The notes: generated by a model from the sequence alone, not told the origin. 64,000 bases of DNA from Candidatus Roizmanbacteria bacterium (GCA_016215445.1 JACRJL010000003.1:1-64000); one strand, 5' to 3'. Shown: positions 33,113 to 42,617, counted from the first letter of the stretch. Made by a program: numbers and translations.

Positions 33113-34327
33113 ATGAATGAAAGATTTAAACCTGAACTGTCTGGCGATGAATCCGCTATCCGCGAACCGATAAGAAGAAAAGATAAGCACCCAAAAAACT
33201 ATCCATGGAGTCAAGTAGATCGAGCTCTAAAAAAACCTTCTAAACCTTGGGATCCTCGAATAAACAGACCTCATTCAGATAGGCCCCATAGCAAAGTTAA
33301 GAATCCTGACCACAAACAAAAACAAATAAAAAAGGTTCTTGCTTCTTTGGAAAAATTTAACTATCCAACTGAACCAGTGTACGGACAAGGTAGAGGCGGA
33401 AGGTTAGATACTTTAATGCAAAGACTTGAAAAAAGAATAAAAGACCCCTCCCAGACTAAAAAAACAGAAGGAAACAATATTGGAGTTGAGCCTTATTTGG
33501 AATTAACAAAAGGACTAGAACAAAGATATGTCATTAGAAGAAATAGGCTACAAGCAAGAAAAAATAGATTTAATAAAATACAAGAAAAGATCACAGAGAC
33601 AAAAAGAAGACTCTACCAACAAAATAGACAGTATCTGAAAACCAAAGGATTACTTGCTAATGTCATCAAATCGAGTATTGAGTCGAGATTTTTATCTTTA
33701 GAGAAAAAAATCGAAGCGGCTATGTCAAAACTCGACACTAATCCAGTAAATTTATTACTCAAAAGAAATGATGATTCGATAACAAAACTTCCTATCCAGC
33801 TTAGTCTTCCAATCTCAGATATGCCCGGTATTAAAAGCTCACTCGGAAAAACATTATCGATTGATCCTGAGCATCCAAATGAAGAGGTATTTTTAGACAG
33901 ATTATTTACTACAGATAATAATACTAATATAAGTCAAATTGTTCGTTTAGCTCATTCTTTATATCCGCAGATTAAAGAAAAAGACTTCAGATTTTTTTAT
34001 CCGGCGCCTCTCAGAGACCTTACTCCTGAAGAATCTAAAAAAGCTTCTCCTATTCAACCGAGGTTAAAACGACTTGATGATTCTGATCAGTACAGGCAGG
34101 ACGCTCAAACGAGCAGACAGGTTTTTAGACAGTTTGAGCAAGGCTTTGAAGAAGTTCCTATAGTATTAGTAAAAGACCGTGTCGGCAATGTCCTTCTTGA
34201 GTTGACTTTTTCTTACATTTCAGCTCAAAAACTGGGTTTAATCAACTTAAGAATGCCTGAACAAAGAAATAAAGAAGAATTATTAAGAAGATCTGACAGA
34301 TGGATGGGTAATTTCCAGTTGAATTGA
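33113..34327 (+). CDS. Unknown soluble, highly basic and coiled-coil protein
   Basis: 404 residues. The first 130 are Lys/Arg/Pro-rich (SQVDRALKKPSKPWDPRINR), followed by a long predicted coiled coil (about 145-205, RYVIRRNRLQARKNRFNKIQ) and a C-terminal alpha/beta domain ending VLLELTFSYISAQKLGLINL. No signal peptide or known motif. It is 36 bases upstream of the 839-residue membrane protein and likely in the same transcript; the pair may be functionally linked. Nucleic-acid binding is possible from the charge but not shown. Confidence 0.6.
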   Translation: MNERFKPELSGDESAIREPIRRKDKHPKNYPWSQVDRALKKPSKPWDPRINRPHSDRPHSKVKNPDHKQKQIKKVLASLEKFNYPTEPVYGQGRGGRLDTLMQRLEKRIKDPSQTKKTEGNNIGVEPYLELTKGLEQRYVIRRNRLQARKNRFNKIQEKITETKRRLYQQNRQYLKTKGLLANVIKSSIESRFLSLEKKIEAAMSKLDTNPVNLLLKRNDDSITKLPIQLSLPISDMPGIKSSLGKTLSIDPEHPNEEVFLDRLFTTDNNTNISQIVRLAHSLYPQIKEKDFRFFYPAPLRDLTPEESKKASPIQPRLKRLDDSDQYRQDAQTSRQVFRQFEQGFEEVPIVLVKDRVGNVLLELTFSYISAQKLGLINLRMPEQRNKEELLRRSDRWMGNFQLN

Positions 34328-34363
34328 CTAATTACTATAAGTATATTATAATTAAAACTAAAT

Positions 34364-36883
34364 ATGCCTTCTCAAGAGGTTGAGGGAAAAAGAAAACGCG
34401 TTCGAAGAGTTGTTAATAGCGCAATAGGAATAGCCTTAGCAGCGAGTCAAGTTGGAACAGTAATAGCTGCAGCAAAAGGTTACGATTCTCCAAATCCTTC
34501 TACTACAAATGCGAGTCAAATTGATCAAGAAAGATCATCTCAAAAAGCAAAAAGACCTCATGGCGGAATAAAAATCCAAGGACCAACTATTGGTTTAGGC
34601 CAAATTTCAAACACAGGCGTTTCGGAAAGAGGAGGAACCACTGGAAACAAAACCATCGGTAGAGGTTCTCATCCTAATATTTCTCCAGATTCAAGAACGC
34701 CTTATAATTTAGGATCGAGAATCGCCATGGATGCAAACTTGAGAGTTAGTAATCCCAGTGCAATCAATTTGGGAGTATCAATAGATATTAATAAAGAAAT
34801 ACAAAGAGAAAAAGAAAAAGAAGGGCTTTATAAAATGATTGCGCTAATTGAAAAAGTCGCCCCTGATGAAGCTGTAAAACTTATAAAACAACTTACCTCA
34901 GAAAAAACATCGATTACAGCTTTAGAAAATCAAGCTAGAAAAATTGTCAATGACAATGTCGCCAATTTGATTTCAATTGTTCCTATTGAAGATCTGGCAA
35001 AGATCGGCCAACTTGACTTTATTTCAGTTAGCCAAGACTCACCTTTGACTTCGATATTAGCTGATTTTGAAGGTTTGAATATAAACAAGGACCTCAAAGC
35101 CACCTATGATCTTGTTGTTGAAGAAGTAACAGGCGCCCTAAACAACCACGAGCAAGTTGTCAACTGGGGTGATTTTGGTACAAAACTACTTAAAGGCCTT
35201 GGTCTTGCCGGGGCTACCCTCACTATCTTTACTCAACTGTTTGAAAACATGCCTGGAATTATTGCCTCTGTCCAACAAGCTCAAGAAAAAGCTGGTAAAA
35301 AGAAAGTTCCAACAAAATTAATTATTGCTGGAGCATTATTTACTTTAGCCTGTTTATCTACTCTTGTTCCTGTAGTATATAACGCGACACAAACTCCTGA
35401 TTCGCCGGCAACAGTTACAGTCTCACCAACATCAACAGAAATAGGAACTTCACCAACTGCCATGCCTCAAGCAGAAGTAGTAAATATAAACAATTTTATT
35501 ATCGACCTTGCCCATAATACTCCGGGTTTAGCCGTCAGTTCGGAAAATCCAAGCCTTTCTGAAACAGATAAAGCGTTGATTATGCAATACCAAAATGCAC
35601 CTGATATCAAAAATTCTTCTGTGACTGGATTTGATAGTAGAATCACTACAGAAGTATTTAGTGTCAATTTACAAGACGGAATTAGTTTCCAGTCTGCCCT
35701 TTCCACTTTAACATACATGCAAAACGGCAAAGAAAGCGGCCAGTCAATTTTTTATCAATATAGAGATTCTGATGGAACAATCAAAACATATTTATTGAAT
35801 CTTATAAATACTCAAACTATTGACGGAAAAATTGTCAGAACTTTTGCTGCTTTACCTGGACTTTATACAGGCGGAGCCGGGTTAGAAAATGTTATTATCG
35901 GAGTCTATAACAACGAAACTGCTGTAGATCCAGACGCTGTCTTATTTAGAATGCTCTCTAGTAACAATGGTGAACTACAGGTTCTACCTCTCTACGGCGA
36001 AGCAGAAATAATCCAACAAATCGCTCATAAAGTAAATGCATTAATCATTGTTCCCACCCAAACTGAGACACCTATAATTACTGATCCGAATAAAGCGCCT
36101 GAAAACCTTCCTCTTGAAGAGGATTTAGGAGGAACCCTTTTTGCTTGGGGAGGTGGACACAACGACATCCCAGTCGCCAGATTTGATGAGATAACTGGTA
36201 AATGGGAAGAAATAAAAACAGTTGAATTAAGTAAAGTTTTCCCCAAATCCCGAACAGAAATTAATGCTTTACCTACTATTACTGTCAATGACATTGACAG
36301 CGGGTCAACATCAAGATCAACTCTTGAAAGTCTCGATGACTCGGAAATTAGTAATATTATCCCAGCTACTTGGTCAAGGACTCTATTCCCAAATATTGGA
36401 GCCGAATCGATTTCCGCGGATTTAACAAGTTTTTCAAGCGATATTGATCTTAACAGTGCTTTATATAGTAAATCTGTTAGATACGCTAGAGCCGTTGATG
36501 AAACAGGAAACACCTTGGGAGTAGCAGCTGTTGTAATTTTTATAAATACTGACGGATCAAGAGTAGCTTTGACAACTTTAGTAGATACCCAGTCTTGGGT
36601 ACTAGATGACTTTACATCTGCTTGTATGGGTCAGGGTATTGTTTGGCCTAGTGGAAGTAATGGAGTCGAAAGAATCCATTCTCCAATTCCTGCATTCAAT
36701 TATTTACCTGATAGACTTGATAAATTGGGTAGCCCTTTAATATTTGATATATTAGATCAATACGGCCTTGAACCACAATTAGAGTTGTTTGCCGAGAAAA
36801 TAACAAACGGAAGTCCAATCCCCAAGTCAGCCAGTACCTTGCCCATGGTTGTAACTTGTCAGGCTGATGATAGAACTAGATAA
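34364..36883 (+). CDS. Large membrane-anchored protein of unknown function
   Basis: 839 residues. A basic N-terminus with a weak hydrophobic helix (SAIGIALAASQVGTVIAAAKG) leads into a disordered Ser/Gly-rich part, a helical region (150-300), and one clear membrane segment near 320-342 (LIIAGALFTLACLSTLVPVVY). A Thr/Ser/Pro linker follows, then about 460 residues that repeat a similar beta-rich theme twice (FIIDLAHNTPGLAV ... ; DLTSFSSDIDLNSALYSKSV...). No enzyme motif is recognised. A TATAAT lies eleven bases before the ATG. It probably presents a large domain outside the cell. Confidence 0.6.
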   Translation: MPSQEVEGKRKRVRRVVNSAIGIALAASQVGTVIAAAKGYDSPNPSTTNASQIDQERSSQKAKRPHGGIKIQGPTIGLGQISNTGVSERGGTTGNKTIGRGSHPNISPDSRTPYNLGSRIAMDANLRVSNPSAINLGVSIDINKEIQREKEKEGLYKMIALIEKVAPDEAVKLIKQLTSEKTSITALENQARKIVNDNVANLISIVPIEDLAKIGQLDFISVSQDSPLTSILADFEGLNINKDLKATYDLVVEEVTGALNNHEQVVNWGDFGTKLLKGLGLAGATLTIFTQLFENMPGIIASVQQAQEKAGKKKVPTKLIIAGALFTLACLSTLVPVVYNATQTPDSPATVTVSPTSTEIGTSPTAMPQAEVVNINNFIIDLAHNTPGLAVSSENPSLSETDKALIMQYQNAPDIKNSSVTGFDSRITTEVFSVNLQDGISFQSALSTLTYMQNGKESGQSIFYQYRDSDGTIKTYLLNLINTQTIDGKIVRTFAALPGLYTGGAGLENVIIGVYNNETAVDPDAVLFRMLSSNNGELQVLPLYGEAEIIQQIAHKVNALIIVPTQTETPIITDPNKAPENLPLEEDLGGTLFAWGGGHNDIPVARFDEITGKWEEIKTVELSKVFPKSRTEINALPTITVNDIDSGSTSRSTLESLDDSEISNIIPATWSRTLFPNIGAESISADLTSFSSDIDLNSALYSKSVRYARAVDETGNTLGVAAVVIFINTDGSRVALTTLVDTQSWVLDDFTSACMGQGIVWPSGSNGVERIHSPIPAFNYLPDRLDKLGSPLIFDILDQYGLEPQLELFAEKITNGSPIPKSASTLPMVVTCQADDRTR

Positions 36884-36897
36884 TCGCCAAAATAGTG

Positions 36898-36927
36898 TTG
36901 CATTTTAAATTTTACTCTGCTTATAAT
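36898..36927 (+). promoter_or_regulatory. Promoter of the 36936 gene
   Basis: TTGCAT at 36898-36903, 18-base spacer, perfect TATAAT at 36922-36927, eight bases before the ATG at 36936, so the mRNA is nearly leaderless. Confidence 0.7.
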
Positions 36928-36935
36928 GAATTTTA

Positions 36936-37598
36936 ATGGACAAAAGATTGAAAACTCTCATTTTTATTTTATTGGCCATCTTCTTATTTTATTTTGGTGC
37001 TGATTTATTAATGTCATCACTTGGAAAAGGGTATATCTATTACATTAAAGGTAAACCTGTATTAATTCTTGGTATTGCTAAAAATTTACCTGAAAACTTA
37101 AGAGTCCCTTACCCTCTAGAGGTTCAGGCAAGTTTTAAAGATTCAGTAACTGTGAAAACAGAAGTTGGAGATTTTGCTTATAGAGAGCCCAAATATGAAA
37201 GAGCTATGAAAGTGATCGAAATTGTTGGAAATACAATTACTGGTAAGGATATTGAAACCGGCGAAACAGTCAAATACCTTTGGACCAAAAATAGCGGCTA
37301 TTCATGTAATAAAGGAGATTATGTACAAATAGGCAATCAAATAATTGATCCATCGCTACATCCTGAAAACATGAAGTTTTTCTTTTTTGGGACCGGATGG
37401 AGAGGAATTCTTGGCAATGTAGGTTTAACTTTTTTAAAAGAAGACTTGAATACAGGAGATGGTGCAAAGGTTTATTTAATCTCAGAAAATAAAGATAATG
37501 AGGGAAGGTCCGAAATTCTCAATCTCATGCTTTTTACAAGTAAAGAAAACTGCGTCCAGACATTTTATGAACCAATGGAAAATTTAAGAAATAAATAA
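36936..37598 (+). CDS. Membrane-anchored protein of unknown function
   Basis: 220 residues. An N-terminal membrane helix (LIFILLAIFLFYFGADLLMSSL) is followed by a single soluble, beta-rich domain with no Cys pair or known motif. The ATG is set by a TATAAT eight bases upstream. Its stop and the start of the next gene share one base (TAATG), so the two are coupled. It belongs to the run of secreted proteins leading to the PilX-like gene and may take part in the same surface structure. Confidence 0.6.
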   Translation: MDKRLKTLIFILLAIFLFYFGADLLMSSLGKGYIYYIKGKPVLILGIAKNLPENLRVPYPLEVQASFKDSVTVKTEVGDFAYREPKYERAMKVIEIVGNTITGKDIETGETVKYLWTKNSGYSCNKGDYVQIGNQIIDPSLHPENMKFFFFGTGWRGILGNVGLTFLKEDLNTGDGAKVYLISENKDNEGRSEILNLMLFTSKENCVQTFYEPMENLRNK

Positions 37599-38878
37599 TG
37601 AAAATAACAACTAAATTTAATAAATTAATAATTTTAATAATATTTGTTCTTACAATGGCGACATGGATGAATGACGTAAGCGCAAAAATAATGATGGATG
37701 GTGTCGTTGTTAAACCACCTCCACCAAAGCCAATAACTGGAAAAACAGTATCACAAGAAACATCAGGAACTTCAGGTCAAGATATAACTGTTTATGTCCC
37801 AAGCCAAGAAACAATTAAAAATTGCAGTAACGGCGGCTGTACACCTAATCAAATAGTAAGTTACTATGCTGTTTCATCAGGAAGAGGAGGTAATACCACT
37901 GCAGGTGGAGTTGTTTGGAATACAGGAACAACTGGTGCGGCAATGAATACATATATGAATGGTTATTCAGGATTTTACCAAGCACCAAATGGTAATTATT
38001 ATCCTGTTGGTGCCGTCACTCCTCCGAGAGTCGGAAGTGAAGGTGGAGGGGCAATACCAGGCGGCCCTACACCTACAGACGGTCCGTCGCCCACTCCAAT
38101 GCCTGCGGTGATTCCAGGACCTTGGACAAAACTTAAAGATAGTTCGTTTTTCACAAATGACCTTCTCTGGAGTCAGATACCAGCTTCTCCTGTTGCCTAT
38201 GACGCCGATGACAACTCCCAAGCTTATTTTATTATTGGCGAGGCCGGGATAGTAGGCGCTTATCCAGAAATATTTATCACCGGTTTAAATTCAGGCGCTA
38301 AAGTAAGCTCTCACGATTGGGGTAGTATATATGAATCTTTGCCTCAGAAGTTATCACCAGCTGATTTTACTTCATATGTAAGAGGTCGAAAAGAGATGAA
38401 AGAAATAGATAATCTTGATCAGATTGATCGAGATGGAATATTTATATTTAATCCTTTATTAAATAATACCGAAAACCTTGAATTCGCATCAATACCAAGT
38501 CTCGATTTGACAGAAGTACCTGCGAAAATGAATCAATATAATGTAGTTTTGATTCACGAAGGTACAGTAAATATTAACGTTACCGGAGCTTTCAACCCAA
38601 CCAAATCAGTAGCGATTATTGCTCCCGATGTCAATATTGCTTCAACGGTAACCGAAGTCAAAAGTATAATAGTATCCAAAAGAACTAATTTAGGTGATAC
38701 GACAGATCAAGGACTGAAGATCATCGGAAGCTTAAACGTCAGCACCGTATATACTAATAATAGAAAATGGAGCAATACAAATCGACCATCATTATTTATT
38801 GTCTCAAAGCCCGAGATGAATTTAGATCTATTACCTTATCTGTCAATCGCCAACTATGATTGGCAGCAGTTACAATAA
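37598..38878 (+). CDS. Secreted Gly/Pro/Thr-rich protein of unknown function
   Basis: 426 residues. A signal peptide (KLIILIIFVLTMATWMNDVSA) is followed by a low-complexity half rich in Pro, Gly and Thr, including a PTPTDGPSPTPMP linker, and a C-terminal half of repeated beta strands (VNINVTGAFNPTKSVAIIAP, IIGSLNVSTVYTNN) that looks like a right-handed beta-helix or bactofilin-like repeat. The last residues (YLSIANYDWQQLQ) resemble tails of proteins next to PilX in type IV pilus clusters. The gene is 15 bases before the PilX-like gene. Confidence 0.6.
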   Translation: MKITTKFNKLIILIIFVLTMATWMNDVSAKIMMDGVVVKPPPPKPITGKTVSQETSGTSGQDITVYVPSQETIKNCSNGGCTPNQIVSYYAVSSGRGGNTTAGGVVWNTGTTGAAMNTYMNGYSGFYQAPNGNYYPVGAVTPPRVGSEGGGAIPGGPTPTDGPSPTPMPAVIPGPWTKLKDSSFFTNDLLWSQIPASPVAYDADDNSQAYFIIGEAGIVGAYPEIFITGLNSGAKVSSHDWGSIYESLPQKLSPADFTSYVRGRKEMKEIDNLDQIDRDGIFIFNPLLNNTENLEFASIPSLDLTEVPAKMNQYNVVLIHEGTVNINVTGAFNPTKSVAIIAPDVNIASTVTEVKSIIVSKRTNLGDTTDQGLKIIGSLNVSTVYTNNRKWSNTNRPSLFIVSKPEMNLDLLPYLSIANYDWQQLQ

Positions 38879-38893
38879 TAGAATTAATTTATT

Positions 38894-39649
38894 ATGAAAA
38901 CTAAAAAAGGACAAATATTACTGATCACAGTCATGGTCTTAGCGACGATTCTCACTGTCGTCTTGGCTGTTACTTTTCAATCGTCAAACGATACAAAGAC
39001 AACCAAATTGGAAGAGGAGTCTCAAAAAGCTCTGGCTGCCGCCGAATCAGCCGCCGAATCAGCCATCAAAGCAAATTCAAACGTAACAATTGGAGAAGGG
39101 TTATTATCTTCACTTATTGGAATGACGGGTGGAGCGACAGTCTCGACTGTTATGACCAATACTTTTTCCACGCCGATCATAAACCGTGACGCCGCTTATA
39201 CTTTTTACATGGCTGATTATAATATTACGACTAATACTTTTGGTGCTTCGACTAATGAAGGTGTGACAGTCTGTTTTGACGCTAACTCAATTTCTGATCC
39301 AGCTCTTGAGCTTACCTTAATAAAGTCTTCTGGCTTGAAAAGATATGTGGTTGACCCCAAAAGTGCCATTACCAATGCTTCTCCAAGTTCTGGAGCCTGC
39401 GGTGTAAACTCAAACTATGAATATTCTTTTGCGATTCCAGGCGCAGATGTCGGCAACGACAGCAAACTGCTCTATGTCCGAGTGTTATATTCTCCCACCA
39501 AGTTAATATTAACAAGGGCTTCCAATCTACCCATTCAAGGAAAAACCGCCAATTCAGAAGTCATGACAAGTACTGGTGTCTCCAAAAAAGTTACCCTCTT
39601 TCAATCTTACCCCCAGATTCCGACCGAGTTCTTCACCACTTCTTATTGA
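38894..39649 (+). CDS. PilX-like minor pilin/pilus assembly protein
   Basis: 251 residues. The start KTKKGQILLITVMVLATILT followed by more hydrophobic residues resembles PilX proteins (GxxLL helix without the usual FTLxE cleavage motif), and an Ala/Glu/Ser-rich helix (KALAAAESAAESAIKAN) continues it. The rest is a globular Thr/Ser-rich domain with two Cys. It is likely an envelope pilus component working with the secreted proteins upstream and the pilin at 1319-2047. Its stop is one base from the RNase H start. Confidence 0.6.
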   Translation: MKTKKGQILLITVMVLATILTVVLAVTFQSSNDTKTTKLEEESQKALAAAESAAESAIKANSNVTIGEGLLSSLIGMTGGATVSTVMTNTFSTPIINRDAAYTFYMADYNITTNTFGASTNEGVTVCFDANSISDPALELTLIKSSGLKRYVVDPKSAITNASPSSGACGVNSNYEYSFAIPGADVGNDSKLLYVRVLYSPTKLILTRASNLPIQGKTANSEVMTSTGVSKKVTLFQSYPQIPTEFFTTSY

Positions 39650-39650
39650 T

Positions 39651-40043
39651 ATGATTTTAAAGATCTATACAGACGGTGGATCAAAAGGTAATCCCGGACC
39701 AGCATCAATTGGATTTGTTTTTTATCAGGGCGAAAAAATAGTCTTTAAACACAAAGAAAGCATTGGCATTGCCACAAACAACGACGCCGAATATACAGCA
39801 TTAATAAGGGCGCTTGAGAACGTTAAACGTTACACGTTAAACATTACACAAATTAATTGCTATTCAGATTCTCGCCTCATGGTTAATCAAGTCAATGGTA
39901 TGTTTAAAGTTAAAAACGCCAGAATCAAAGAATATATTTTAAAAATCAGGATACTGGAACAGGAAATCAGCCTCCCTATCTTCTATCGCCTTATCCCCCG
40001 TGAGCAAAATACTGTAGCCGATAGTCTTGTCAATGCAGTTTAA
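39651..40043 (+). CDS. Ribonuclease HI family protein
   Basis: 130 residues. Catalytic acids D8 (IYTDGGSKGNPGPAS), E47 (NNDAEYTAL), D73 (YSDSRLMVNQ) and D124 (NTVADSLVN) are in place, so it should cut RNA in RNA-DNA hybrids. Residues 57-68 (NVKRYTLNITQI) are encoded by near-tandem CGTTAAA/CGTTACA units, a probable repeat-derived insert in the region before the third strand. The ATG at 39651 is chosen as RNase H family proteins begin at this strand. The 3' end overlaps dprA, which converges, by 14 bases. Confidence 0.9.
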   Translation: MILKIYTDGGSKGNPGPASIGFVFYQGEKIVFKHKESIGIATNNDAEYTALIRALENVKRYTLNITQINCYSDSRLMVNQVNGMFKVKNARIKEYILKIRILEQEISLPIFYRLIPREQNTVADSLVNAV

Positions 40044-41187
40044 CTTGATATTTATTTTCGCTATTTCTCTCAATTACTCCAGCTATTTCCATAACAGATA
40101 AAATATTGAGAATTTCTCTCACAGGTTTTTTTAAAAATAAACTTATATCGTCAACTATTAATGAACCTTTTTCGATTAAACAGAAAATTTCCTTTTCTTC
40201 TATTGTTAATTTAGAGATTAAATCTTCTTTTTTCTTCGGAGTGATTTTAATATTAAATTCTTCATAAATATCGTTGACCGAAGTCACTAGTTTGGCGCCT
40301 TGCTTCAACAAAAGATTTGGAGCAACCGACATAGTTGAGGTAATGGGACTGGGCGGCGCAAAGACATCTTTTCCCTGCTCGGCCGCGTGTTTTGCCGTAA
40401 TCAAAGATCCTGAATCTTCAAGCCCTTCAACTATCATCACCCCTTTTGATAAGCCGGAAATAATTCTGTTTCTGGATATAAATAGACCTTTTATAACAAA
40501 CTGTCCAGGCGGAAACTCCGATATAATTGCTCCGCCTGAATTGATGATTTTATAGTACAGATTGCGATTAACAGCCGGATAGATAACGTCAACTCCACAT
40601 CCTAAGACAGCAATGGTTTTCCCGCCTGCCTGAAGGCACGCTTGGTGCGCTACTGTATCAATTCCCATCGCCATGCCGGAAACGATTGTAAACCCCGCGC
40701 TGGCCAGTTCATAAGCGAATTTACGCGCTACCTGAATGCCGTAGTTCGTCGGGTTCCTGGTACCAACGATAGCAAATAATATCGAAAGCGAAGATGTCAA
40801 TTTTTTTTCGACTTGGGAGGTGCGCAGCGGAGCGAGCACGCCCACGGAGTTAAAAAAATTCGACATCGAGCTTTTAATATATATACAAATTGGGCTATCG
40901 GAGATGTTCCTTAATGATTCAGGATAATCTTTATCTACAAGACACAAAACTTTAATATTTTTTTTCTTCAATTCCTCCATCTTCTTCACCGGGTCAAAAT
41001 TAGCTCTAAATTCAACAAACTTATGACCAATTATCAAACCAATTACCTTGCTTATCTCTTGTTCTTGAGCTATGTAGGCAGTCTTTACGTCGCCGAAATA
41101 TTTAATCAAAGCTTTCAACCTCATCGGGCCGATTCCCAAAAAGTGGGAAAAGCCGAGATAATATAATAAGTTTGTCAAGTTTTTCAA
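40030..41187 (-). CDS. dprA: DNA processing protein DprA with palindromic insert
   Basis: 385 residues from a TTG start. A helical N-terminal domain (GIGPMRLKALIKYFGD) precedes the Rossmann-like DprA domain with IVGTRNPTNYG, VSGMAMGIDTVAH, GCGVDVIYP, SEFPPG, RNRIISGLSKGVMIVEG and a C-terminal winged helix. It loads RecA on incoming single strands in transformation. Residues about 105-134 (SNFFNSVGVLAPLRTSQVEK) come from a family-B element immediately before the Rossmann core. The TTG start and first codons lie in a CTTGAAAAACTTGACAAAC repeat, so the N-terminus may itself be repeat-derived. Confidence 0.92.
   Translation of the reverse strand: MKNLTNLLYYLGFSHFLGIGPMRLKALIKYFGDVKTAYIAQEQEISKVIGLIIGHKFVEFRANFDPVKKMEELKKKNIKVLCLVDKDYPESLRNISDSPICIYIKSSMSNFFNSVGVLAPLRTSQVEKKLTSSLSILFAIVGTRNPTNYGIQVARKFAYELASAGFTIVSGMAMGIDTVAHQACLQAGGKTIAVLGCGVDVIYPAVNRNLYYKIINSGGAIISEFPPGQFVIKGLFISRNRIISGLSKGVMIVEGLEDSGSLITAKHAAEQGKDVFAPPSPITSTMSVAPNLLLKQGAKLVTSVNDIYEEFNIKITPKKKEDLISKLTIEEKEIFCLIEKGSLIVDDISLFLKKPVREILNILSVMEIAGVIERNSENKYQVKLH
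40785..40874 (-). repeat. Palindromic element, family B, inside dprA
   Basis: Outer arm AAAGC/GCTTT and variable bases GATGTC/GACATC are perfectly complementary. The B core GGGAGGTGCGCAGCGGAGCG continues with AGCACGCCCAC. It encodes SNFFNSVGVLAPLRTSQVEK. Confidence 0.9.
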
Positions 41188-41246
41188 GTTTATAAAATTA
41201 TAAAGATTTCTTGATGAACTTGATAAACTTTATCACTTGATGAACT
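41170..41246 (-). repeat. Inverted-repeat element upstream of dprA resembling the four-helix-bundle flanks
   Basis: GTTTGTCAAGTTTTTCAAG at the left is matched by the inverted CTTGATGAACTTGATAAAC at the right, with about 20 bases between. The right half closely resembles 32626-32660 and is followed by the same type of TATAGTC motif, so this looks like a gene-less copy. Confidence 0.55.
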
Positions 41247-41248
41247 CT

Positions 41249-41271
41249 TTTGTCTGTAGTGTATAGTCAAC
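41249..41271 (-). promoter_or_regulatory. TATAGTC-type motif upstream of dprA
   Basis: On the dprA strand GTTGACTATACACTACAGAC followed by AAA; compare the copies before the RAYT and XRE genes. Confidence 0.45.
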
Positions 41272-41291
41272 ATTATAAGCTCTTTAGCCCT

Positions 41292-42617
41292 TTACTGCGC
41301 GAAGATTCTCTCCATAGCAACTATGCCTTTCCAGAACATTCCCTCGTCAAAATTTTCATTGGGTGAATGAATATTACAGTCGGCCAAAGTAAAACCCGTT
41401 AGAATAAGCGGTTTTTTAAACATGTATGATAAGGTCGCCGCCGCCCCGATTGACCCGCCGCTCCTTGTAAAAAGAGATTCTCTTCCGAAAATATCCTTAA
41501 AAATTTTGTCGGTTATCTCAACATAACGATTATCTATATTAGTATAAAAAGGTTCTAGTTTGCCTAAGGTCTTTAAAGAGAATCTGACTCCTCCTGGTAT
41601 ATTTTTCTTGACAAAATCATTGACGAGTTTCTCGACGTTATCAGGCGTCTGATTCTCAATCAGACGGAAAGAAAACTTAGCGCGAGCCGAGGCAGGAATG
41701 ATTGTTTTAACGCCCTCACCAACATATCCACCGATAATGCCATTCAGATCAAATGAGGGATAGATTTTCGTTGACAACCAAGGATATTTCTTGTCGACCG
41801 TAAAAGTAGTAAAGACTTCTGCCTCTTTTTTTAATTCTTTATCGACTTGCTTTTTTTTCAATAAGTTTTCCCACTCTTTTTTTGTCGGTTTTCTCAAACT
41901 GTTATAGAACCCGGGAATGAGAATCTTACCAGTTTCCTGATCTTTAATTTTTGACAATAACCCTGTCAAAACATTGATCGGGTTATAGACCCTATTGCCA
42001 TAAACGCCGGAATGAAGATCTTTTTTACCGGTAATAAGCTCCAATTCAAAAGCTATCAGTCCACGCAATCCGAAAAATATCTCTGGCTGATCACTCGTTT
42101 CCATGCCAAAATCCATTACATAAAAGACGTCGATTTCTTTAAGCAAAGGATCTTTTTTAATCAATTCCTCAAAATTGCCGCTTCCCACTTCTTCTTCTCC
42201 TTCAAAAATAAAAATCAGATTATTGGTTAACTTATTTTTGTCTATCAAATTGCCAAATGCGGCAATCGTCTGGATAAGATGACCTTTATCGTCAGCCGTT
42301 CCTCTGCCGAGGATTTTCCCGTTATTAATAGTTAGTTTAAAAGGTGCGGTTTTCCATTGGTCGACCGGATCTTCGGGTTGAACGTCGTAATGGGCATAGA
42401 CTCCGATCGTCTTGACGCCTGATGAAACTGTCTTCCTGGCAATAATCAAAGGTGGACAGTTTTCTTTTTGATATAGATTGACATGACAACCTAATCTTAA
42501 CAGTTCTTTTTTGATAAAATCAGCTGCTTCCAAGATTTCTTTATGTCGTTTGCTATCTGCGGAGACCGACTGAATAGAAACTATATCGGAAAATAATTTA
42601 AGAACTTGATTGTTCAC
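41292..42617 (-). CDS. M20-family metallopeptidase (dipeptidase/carboxypeptidase-like)
   Basis: 441 residues. Dinuclear zinc-site motifs are VYAHYDVQP (His, Asp), GRGTADDKG (Asp), FEGEEEVGS (catalytic Glu and ligand), VMDFGME and the late His in CNIHSPNENF. A dimerisation lid domain lies between. It belongs to the CNDP/PepV-like branch and would remove amino acids from short peptides, fitting an organism that imports peptides. It is divergent from the rpe gene, whose promoter lies between, and no signal peptide is seen, so it is cytoplasmic. Confidence 0.88.
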   Translation of the reverse strand: MNNQVLKLFSDIVSIQSVSADSKRHKEILEAADFIKKELLRLGCHVNLYQKENCPPLIIARKTVSSGVKTIGVYAHYDVQPEDPVDQWKTAPFKLTINNGKILGRGTADDKGHLIQTIAAFGNLIDKNKLTNNLIFIFEGEEEVGSGNFEELIKKDPLLKEIDVFYVMDFGMETSDQPEIFFGLRGLIAFELELITGKKDLHSGVYGNRVYNPINVLTGLLSKIKDQETGKILIPGFYNSLRKPTKKEWENLLKKKQVDKELKKEAEVFTTFTVDKKYPWLSTKIYPSFDLNGIIGGYVGEGVKTIIPASARAKFSFRLIENQTPDNVEKLVNDFVKKNIPGGVRFSLKTLGKLEPFYTNIDNRYVEITDKIFKDIFGRESLFTRSGGSIGAAATLSYMFKKPLILTGFTLADCNIHSPNENFDEGMFWKGIVAMERIFAQ

